Positions 35,497 through 40,706 of a stretch of 40,706 nt of DNA are shown in pieces. Made by a program: the position numbers and the translations under genes. How positions within the stretch are numbered: the stretch's first letter is position 1; every line of letters starts with the position of its first letter. Origin of the DNA: Pseudomonadota bacterium (GTDB taxonomy: Bacteria > Pseudomonadota > Gammaproteobacteria > Xanthomonadales > Xanthomonadaceae); NCBI GenBank assembly GCA_963205495.1, contig CAUJIN010000068.1, positions 1-40,706 of the forward strand, read 5' to 3'. The notes beneath the pieces were generated by a model. The model was given only the letters and a program-made list of their open reading frames with translations. It made no database searches and was not told the DNA's origin.

Positions 35497-36654
35497 TTAA
35501 TAACTTAGTTCCAGCTGATCTTTGAGCTCATTGAACAATGCTGTTTCGCCACTCGTCCCGGGCTTGTAACGATCTGTAGTGAAGTCTTCGTCCTTAAGTG
35601 TTGAACGAGTTAAAATCTCGGCAAAAGATTCCACGCTGACCACATCACCTGGATTTGCCACATATAAATAGACTGGACGAAGTAATCTAATAAGAGCCTT
35701 GAAGCCATTGGTCTTATTTAGCATGGACCGGTCACCCGCACCGCTCCAAGCAATCGGCCACTGGAGCTTGGCGGCGACAAAGAAGTTGAAAACATTATCA
35801 GCAATATCCATATCACGCCCCTCCAGAAACATATTTCTAAAAATTATCTTGCGCAACTCATCAGCCGTCGCAAGGATCGGCTTACCACCACGCAAGTATA
35901 TGTCTCTGTCTTTAGTCGGGTCAGAAGTCAAGTATGGAAGCAAGCCCTCCACAAATGTAGCCTGTGTCAAAGTTTCAGTGAATCTCCCATCTGTCGCAAC
36001 CCCTAATCGCTTTATTCGATGATAAAACGGACTTGATTCCGCCCTATCCAAGGCTACAGCAATAGTGTGTGCCGTCTTTTGCGGGCTGCGGGAGCGCGAG
36101 TATTCAAACAAATCATAAACCAGACTCTTATTGACTTTCGTCTGGGCAAGGTTGACCACCGAGAAAATATATGCCTGACTTTCTATATCCATCTCAACAA
36201 AAATGGATACGTTGACTTGAAATGGAGGGTGTCCTGGCTCTAGGTCTGCCAAGCCTTCAATTCGATGTTGCCCATCAAGCACTCGTGCGATCTGTGTCCT
36301 ATCTATACGCTCGGGGCCATTTAATACATTGTGCAATTTAAGTACACGCCTTTCTTCATCGAAAGTGGCGCACTCTGCACGTACAGCAAGAATGACCGAA
36401 GTCGGAAAACACGCATCGACTGTGTTGACGTACTTCCCTATCTCTTTAACTCGTTTTGGGCTTACCTTTCGCTGGATACCTAGGTATTCGTCTATCTCTC
36501 GATTCGAGCTTAGTTCACGGACATCGTAGTAGGTGATCTCTCGCAGTTGAGCCGAGTCGATTGATGCAATGTAGAAATCGCCGATGGGCTGAGTGACCCG
36601 GATACATGGCAGTTCAATCTCATAGGGAGCGTCGAAGATACTCTGTTGCCTCAT
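35497..36654 (-). CDS. DGQHR-domain (DndB-like) protein
   Basis: A 385-aa protein of the DGQHR family, which includes DndB of DNA phosphorothioation systems. The signature is RVLDGQHRIEGL (DGQHR at 127-131). It is preceded by IQRKVSPKRVKEIGKYV and followed by YIFSVVNLAQTKVNKSLVYDLFEYSRS, the usual flanking helices. No nuclease or helicase motif is visible. DndB represses its own operon; other DGQHR proteins are less studied and often sit next to DNA-modification genes. The ATG at 36654 overlaps the upstream membrane-protein stop by 4 bp (ATGA), so the two are coupled. It is the last gene before the IS. Function here, probably sensing or controlling DNA modification, is inferred. Confidence 0.85.
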   Translation of the reverse strand: MRQQSIFDAPYEIELPCIRVTQPIGDFYIASIDSAQLREITYYDVRELSSNREIDEYLGIQRKVSPKRVKEIGKYVNTVDACFPTSVILAVRAECATFDEERRVLKLHNVLNGPERIDRTQIARVLDGQHRIEGLADLEPGHPPFQVNVSIFVEMDIESQAYIFSVVNLAQTKVNKSLVYDLFEYSRSRSPQKTAHTIAVALDRAESSPFYHRIKRLGVATDGRFTETLTQATFVEGLLPYLTSDPTKDRDIYLRGGKPILATADELRKIIFRNMFLEGRDMDIADNVFNFFVAAKLQWPIAWSGAGDRSMLNKTNGFKALIRLLRPVYLYVANPGDVVSVESFAEILTRSTLKDEDFTTDRYKPGTSGETALFNELKDQLELSY

Positions 36655-37373
36655 TGCTGTACGCCTTTTTTATTATCAAGTCGACTCACCATTGCGTCTG
36701 CCGCGTTATCCAATTGTGAGGTGGTCGTGAGCGGGTGACGCTCGTTAAAATCAGCAGCAAACTGTGTCACCGGGGCAAGCATTTCCCCTTCTGCATCAAA
36801 ATGTACGGTACTACGTCGATAGACTATAGTTAAATAGCGCAACCCGACCACAACAAGTGCAATCAGCACAGATGAGGAAAATAAGAAATCAGCATCAAAC
36901 ATACCCTTCGCTACGTCTTCGCGTCCCGCAAGCACTAGCGCATACATTCCAGCTGCGAGCGCACCTAGCAAAACGATTAAGGCAAAGTGATTCACGCGCC
37001 CCGGGAATTGCTTACTATTCCTCGGGTCTTCAGCCGAAGAAAGCACAATGGGGCCGAGCATGCCTACAGCAAAAATGAAAAGTTGACCATTACTCACTGT
37101 CTTGTAGATAAGCTCAAAAAAATCTAGCTCTTTATTAACAGAGAATGTTCGCAGGAAGATCGAAGTCACCCAAAAAGTTGCCGTTCCGAACAAAATAGTT
37201 ATTATAAATTCTCGCAACGAAGATTTATGATGCTGTTTGGTGCATCGTGAAAGGTGACCCACAATTGGCATGATTTCTAATATTTTGTAGGCTCGGAATT
37301 TCACTGCACGCCACTTTGACTCTATAAATTTTAAGAGCCCCTGTGCCGTGCTCGTCTCTTGGCTGCCTTGCAT
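36651..37373 (-). CDS. Four-TM membrane protein of the Dam/DGQHR operon
   Basis: A 240-aa protein of no family I recognise. The first 55 residues are basic and probably cytoplasmic. Four membrane segments follow at about 56-77, 96-112, 129-149 and 163-186, and then an acidic/polar cytoplasmic tail of about 50 residues (HFDAEGEMLAPVTQFAADF). No enzyme motif is seen. It starts 8 bp after the Dam stop and overlaps the DGQHR gene by 4 bp, so the three are surely one operon. In defence operons a small multi-TM protein is often the membrane-damaging effector, but that is only a guess here; it could equally anchor the DGQHR protein. Confidence 0.8.
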   Translation of the reverse strand: MQGSQETSTAQGLLKFIESKWRAVKFRAYKILEIMPIVGHLSRCTKQHHKSSLREFIITILFGTATFWVTSIFLRTFSVNKELDFFELIYKTVSNGQLFIFAVGMLGPIVLSSAEDPRNSKQFPGRVNHFALIVLLGALAAGMYALVLAGREDVAKGMFDADFLFSSSVLIALVVVGLRYLTIVYRRSTVHFDAEGEMLAPVTQFAADFNERHPLTTTSQLDNAADAMVSRLDNKKGVQQ

Positions 37374-37381
37374 GCTGTCAC

Positions 37382-38266
37382 CTATCCAATTATTACTACT
37401 TCGGCGTACCGGCCACGTGTACCACCCGCACCGGCAATTGAACTATAACGTTCTAATGGAAAGATTTTGAAATCACGTTCATACAATTCGCGAATGCTCC
37501 AATGATCGGCATTGGTACAAATAACGTTCGCGCCCCTATCCTTAGCCCGTGCTAGCGCCGCACAAAGCCGTTCTTGGTCTGCCCATGAAAATAGTTGTTC
37601 ATTGTATTTTACGAAACCGTTATATTGATGCCGGACTGTATAAGGCGGATCTGCAAAGATGAGGTCACCTTCGTTAGCCGCGTCAATTTGCGTTTCAAAG
37701 TCTCCAGCCACAAGATGCGCTCGACGGAGGAGATTAGCCACAGCTTCAAAATCATCTGTAGCCAAGATAGCTCGCGTTTTCGTACCAATGGGCGTATTAA
37801 AGACGCCTTGCCTGTTGACGCGATAAAGCCCATTCCAGCAGGTCCTATTCAAATAAATGAAACGTGCAGCCCGTGTTGCCGCATTCCGTGGACGCTGGTC
37901 ACGTACAGAGTAGTAGTGTGCCTTACTATGTAACCGATCATGCCTTCGCAGATGAGCATGAACTGCTTGCCAATCATCTGCAATCGCCTTGTATGTTTCG
38001 ATCAACTCAACGTTACAGTCGGAAAGCAATGCACGAGCAGGGTGGAGCCCAAAAAACATCGCACCACTGCCCAGAAAAGGCTCAATGTAGAGACCACTGC
38101 CCGATCCACGCAACTCCGTAGCCAAAGGCATCAACCACCGCTTGCCCCCAGCCCACTTCAGGAATGGGAGTACGAGCCCCGTATCGGCAGGGTTAGACAC
38201 ATCAACTGGTGTCCGCAGTGGGACGGCCAGAATTCGTTCCAGTTGATTTTTCAAATGCACTGACAT
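37382..38266 (-). CDS. Dam-type (D12 class) DNA adenine-N6 methyltransferase
   Basis: A 294-aa alpha-class N6-adenine methyltransferase. SAM-binding motif I is PFLKWAGGKRWLM (34-46), with YIEPFLGSGAMFFGL (60-74). The class signature ARFIYLNRTCWNGLYRVN (134-151) and catalytic DPPY (206-209) in LIFADPPYTVRHQYNGF complete the D12 set. The length is close to E. coli Dam (278), so GATC is the first guess for its site; the target cannot be read from sequence. No cognate restriction endonuclease lies nearby. It is the first gene of the operon. The start is uncertain: ATG 38266 has GGGGGG directly adjacent, and TTG 38287 has AGGG at better spacing. Confidence 0.92.
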   Translation of the reverse strand: MSVHLKNQLERILAVPLRTPVDVSNPADTGLVLPFLKWAGGKRWLMPLATELRGSGSGLYIEPFLGSGAMFFGLHPARALLSDCNVELIETYKAIADDWQAVHAHLRRHDRLHSKAHYYSVRDQRPRNAATRAARFIYLNRTCWNGLYRVNRQGVFNTPIGTKTRAILATDDFEAVANLLRRAHLVAGDFETQIDAANEGDLIFADPPYTVRHQYNGFVKYNEQLFSWADQERLCAALARAKDRGANVICTNADHWSIRELYERDFKIFPLERYSSIAGAGGTRGRYAEVVIIG

Positions 38267-38472
38267 CCCCCCAATCTGATGTGACAAGTATGCCCTATAT
38301 GGAGGCCTGATCGAAACCAGCTACGCCCGCAGACTCGCGAAGCGATTTGTCTACATCCAAAACACGGAGCCTATCCACAATCACACAGTACTATTTTATT
38401 ACTTAATCCCCATTGCCTTACCACCCATATGCCATGTTACGCCCTGTTCTGGCGTGGAATCGTAATATACCA
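38267..38472. other. AT-rich gap upstream of the Dam operon
   Basis: 206 bp between the immunity-gene stop and the methyltransferase start. It is expected to hold the operon promoter on the minus strand. TAAAAT within AGTAATAAAATAGTA near 38400 is a possible -10, with no clear -35. No terminator for the immunity gene and no methyltransferase-type control box was recognised. Confidence 0.3.
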
Positions 38473-39297
38473 CTAGTACCCCCCAGCGCTAAGGTCTGCC
38501 ACAGATAGCCATGCCGAAGCAAGACAATTGAAATCTAGGTCCCCTGAGGATTCAGCTAGCCTAGTTAATGCTACACGAGCATCCGCTATACTCCACCCAC
38601 GCGAATTGAGGGATAGCCACGCCCTCCCAAACTCACCCTCTGAAACATATTTATCGAATATATATAATTTCGAGGCACCACTCGCAAGCCATTCCGGAAA
38701 ATCCATATTTATGGACTTATCTCGGACAATATCACGATCCATCTCAAACTCAGTGCATGTTTCGTAATTTATCAATGCTCCATCACTCCCTATAAACGGA
38801 AAATCTCCGGAGTATAGCATTGTGTTCGATATTGAATTTAGAGGAATCTTTTCTTTAAACTGTTCTAGGCCAATAAATCCAGATGGATTGTCGCCAAATT
38901 CCAGAGTGATTCTATCGATTTCTTCCAAATTATCTATCTTGGCAGAACGACAAAAACTCTCAATCTCGTTATTGATACCATCTTGCTCGACGATTGCCGA
39001 AATTACGGCGAAGCATAGGAATTGCTCAGGCGTCCGCGCAATCTCGGAAGTCAGGCGATCAGCGGAAATAAACATTTCTACATATGTCTGCTCGCGTTTA
39101 ACAAACCAATGCTTCCAGACGCCAAAATACTTCGGGCTGGCGCCTTGGCTCCATATTGGAATAAGGGCAGGAGGATAGCCATACCAGTATGGTGGAACTT
39201 CCACTCCGGCTATAGGGCAACTCAGCCTGCCGTTAGCACAATCTATTATTCTGTTATCCAGGCCAAGCACAGATAGGATTTTTTGATATTCGATCAT
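38473..39297 (-). CDS. Putative immunity protein for the adjacent Rhs toxin
   Basis: A 274-aa cytoplasmic protein with no signal peptide, no membrane segment and no family I can name. It is acidic and rich in aromatic residues, e.g. VPPYWYGYPPALIPIW, KYFGVWKHWFVKREQTYVEM and WLASGASKLYIFDKYVSEG. The start ATG 39297 is two bases after the toxin stop, the standard toxin-immunity layout in polymorphic toxin loci, and it shares the toxin tip's low GC. The YWYGYP-x-LIP-x-W look recalls SMI1/KNR4-like or other Imm families, but I see no decisive motif. The role is inferred from position. Confidence 0.7.
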   Translation of the reverse strand: MIEYQKILSVLGLDNRIIDCANGRLSCPIAGVEVPPYWYGYPPALIPIWSQGASPKYFGVWKHWFVKREQTYVEMFISADRLTSEIARTPEQFLCFAVISAIVEQDGINNEIESFCRSAKIDNLEEIDRITLEFGDNPSGFIGLEQFKEKIPLNSISNTMLYSGDFPFIGSDGALINYETCTEFEMDRDIVRDKSINMDFPEWLASGASKLYIFDKYVSEGEFGRAWLSLNSRGWSIADARVALTRLAESSGDLDFNCLASAWLSVADLSAGGY

Positions 39298-39299
39298 AA

Positions 39300-40706
39300 C
39301 TACCAGGGTGCCAATGGGGCATACCACCCATCAATGTATATTTCGTGCGTAGGGTTTATGCGCCCACCCCAAATGTTGTTATCCATGCTTGTTGCCCTAT
39401 GAATCCTCTCATGGGCGGACCTTGTTGGCGTAATGATCAAATTCCTAGGATCAACGATCTGCGTTGGGTAGTTCATTTTCCCATAATTCCAATGATGAAC
39501 CTCACCGACATCAACACCGGCTTCCCTTGCCAATCGCACAAACCGACTGTTTACTGCGCCGAATGCCTCTTCCAGCATGCCTTGATTAGGAATATCACCC
39601 CGCTCAATAGCGCTTAAATAGCGCATGTAGCCATTTTCTCTTCGGGAACTCGCGGCGGAGCGCATTGCGTCATTCCACATCTTCAGATGCTCGGGACTCT
39701 CTGCAATAGTTGAATGACCAAGGCTAGCAGGAGAAACTTTAGCCGGAATGGTTTCAGTCATTGTATTCCGGACAACTTGCTGCTCCACCTCCAATCTAGG
39801 CGCCCCATCAGCACCTTCGGTCGCCGTTACCGGCCTGCTCTGCTGGTTGGCCCGCTCCGCCACCCGTGCCGTGTGCACCCGTCGCGCAGCAACCACGCCA
39901 TCCACCAACCCTGCCGAGCCACCGCCTGCGATTGCACCTATGCTGCCCGCCTGCACGGTGCGCGTTAGATCGTATTCTTCCTGAATGCCTGTCGACAGGT
40001 GTACCGCCTGCATGACCGTGTCATCGGCTACGCCTGTCGCTGCGCCCACTGCGCCTGCCGTGGCAATCCGACCCGTTGCCGTTGTGGCCCCTGCCACCAA
40101 CGTGCCGCCTACGCGGCCGCTGACGGCATTGAGCGTGGCAATGCCCAGGCCTCCCGCAACGCCCTTGCCCCAGTACTCCCCGCGCGACACCTCACCCCGA
40201 TCGTAGGCGTCTTCCACTGGATCGTGCACGGCGGCGAAGCCCAGTGTCGCTATCTGATAGGTGCCTTGCAGCAAGGCCCAACCGGCACAGGTCAAGGCGT
40301 TACACCCTTCCGCGCCTTCGTCGATCATTGTCGTGACCGACATGCGGCCGTCGGGGTCTATCCAGACAAGTGGGCTGCCGTTGGCGTAAAGGTATTTGTT
40401 GAGCGTGATCGGGCTGAGTTCGTCTCCACTCCACGGATCCGTCCGGGTGAAGCGCCCGATGCTTGGCCGGTAGTAGCGCTGCTGCGCGTAGTAGTCGCCG
40501 GTCTCCGGGTCCTGGTAATGCCCGGTGTAGCCGATCGGCGGTGTGGTGCCCTGCTGGCTGTCGGCGGTGCCCCACGCGCCATAACGGGTTCTACCCTGCT
40601 CGCCGCCATCTTGTTTGCTCCAGCGCGTCGGGCTCTTGAGGGCGTCGTGCTGCGCATAGGCGATGGCGCTGCCCTGTTTGCTTCTGAGGATGCGTCCGCT
40701 GCTCCA
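39300..40706 (-). CDS. Rhs-family polymorphic toxin, C-terminal part with HNH-like 'VHH' nuclease tip
   Basis: The frame is open from the right edge to 39300 (468 codons visible); the large YD-repeat shell lies outside the window. Visible residues about 60-121 are the Rhs-associated core (IGYTGHYQDPETGDYYAQQR, YYRPSIGRFTRTDPW, LNKYLYANGSPLVWIDPDGR), after which toxins are cleaved off. A Gly/Ala-rich hydrophobic pre-toxin segment follows (about 165-265). From about 310 the sequence becomes AT-richer. The tip has GEVHHWNYG (H404, H405), DPRNLIITP (N422) and SAHERIH (H432, H436), the H...N...H order of HNH/EndoVII-fold nucleases such as the Tox-xHH families. It should cut nucleic acid in a rival cell. 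The delivery route (often T6SS) is not visible. Confidence 0.85.
   Translation of the reverse strand, partial: WSSGRILRSKQGSAIAYAQHDALKSPTRWSKQDGGEQGRTRYGAWGTADSQQGTTPPIGYTGHYQDPETGDYYAQQRYYRPSIGRFTRTDPWSGDELSPITLNKYLYANGSPLVWIDPDGRMSVTTMIDEGAEGCNALTCAGWALLQGTYQIATLGFAAVHDPVEDAYDRGEVSRGEYWGKGVAGGLGIATLNAVSGRVGGTLVAGATTATGRIATAGAVGAATGVADDTVMQAVHLSTGIQEEYDLTRTVQAGSIGAIAGGGSAGLVDGVVAARRVHTARVAERANQQSRPVTATEGADGAPRLEVEQQVVRNTMTETIPAKVSPASLGHSTIAESPEHLKMWNDAMRSAASSRRENGYMRYLSAIERGDIPNQGMLEEAFGAVNSRFVRLAREAGVDVGEVHHWNYGKMNYPTQIVDPRNLIITPTRSAHERIHRATSMDNNIWGGRINPTHEIYIDGWYAPLAPW

Larger units (their letters stand above)
35463..39780. other. AT-richer accessory island segment
   Basis: Base composition falls clearly right after the IS. 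A and T runs and codons such as TTA, ATA and AAA become common, while neighbouring genes on both sides are GC-rich. The segment holds the Dam / 4-TM / DGQHR operon, the immunity gene and the toxin tip of the Rhs gene. The right boundary is inside the Rhs gene, near 39780, where GC rises again. Confidence 0.75.

Noticed and set aside
35497..38266. A DNA phosphorothioation (Dnd) cluster
   Set aside because: Only the DndB-like DGQHR protein is present; no cysteine desulfurase, DndC, DndD or DndE is next to it, and the partner is an adenine methyltransferase.
37382..38472. A retron, since some retrons are linked to Dam-type genes
   Set aside because: No reverse transcriptase frame exists in the window, and no msr/msd-like structure was recognised in the gap.
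40358..40657. A separate small gene near the right edge
   Set aside because: It lies in another frame inside the Rhs core coding sequence, which is open to the window end and has clear Rhs motifs.

Overview
The window reads as a high-GC chromosome segment of a Lysobacterales (Xanthomonadales)-like gammaproteobacterium. The basis is the divergent rsmI / lpoA-yraN pair, a rib-nusB-thiL-pgpA operon under an FMN riboswitch with a degenerate GTP-cyclohydrolase domain on RibB, and secreted proteins ending in a '(V/I)F-x-DGFE' tail. Genus cannot be told from the sequence alone. No tRNA, rRNA or CRISPR array was seen.

Region 1 (1-10.8 kb) is mostly housekeeping. It holds the start of an HGSNAT/NagX-like membrane protein, a secreted GH44 glucanase, a YbaK-type deacylase, rsmI, lpoA, yraN, and the minus-strand operon ribE-ribB-ribH-nusB-thiL-pgpA. 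Several operon genes overlap by 4 bp, and the operon is headed by an FMN riboswitch with a visible expression platform.

Region 2 (10.9-18.6 kb) has envelope and secreted proteins. These are a multidomain EndA-type extracellular nuclease with a DGFED tail, a 1069-aa VIT/VWA/TPR/DUF2135 protein carrying a TonB-receptor-like motif, a cold-shock-domain/TM/Excalibur fusion, and a TANGO2 (NRDE) protein. The gaps contain REP-like palindromes.

Region 3 (18.8-33.8 kb) holds htpG, rplS, a GAF-GAF-GGDEF-EAL pseudogene with three separate lesions, acs, an AcpH-like phosphodiesterase, an SLC13/TrkA_C permease, prlC, and a secreted protein with 14 RCC1 repeats arranged 7+7. htpG and prlC share a CTTGAAA-N14 sigma32-like promoter pattern.

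Region 4 (33.8-40.7 kb) is an accessory island. An IS5-family element cuts off a cyclic-nucleotide-binding-domain gene after about 37 codons. Beyond it the DNA becomes AT-richer. It carries a tight three-gene operon: a Dam-type adenine methyltransferase, a four-TM protein and a DGQHR (DndB-like) protein. I cannot match this set to a named defence or modification system, and it is the best candidate here for an undescribed system. Next comes an Rhs-family polymorphic toxin C-terminus with an HNH-like 'VHH' nuclease tip and a 274-aa putative immunity protein 2 bp downstream. The Rhs core returns to host-like GC, so the toxin tip and immunity gene look like a swapped cassette.
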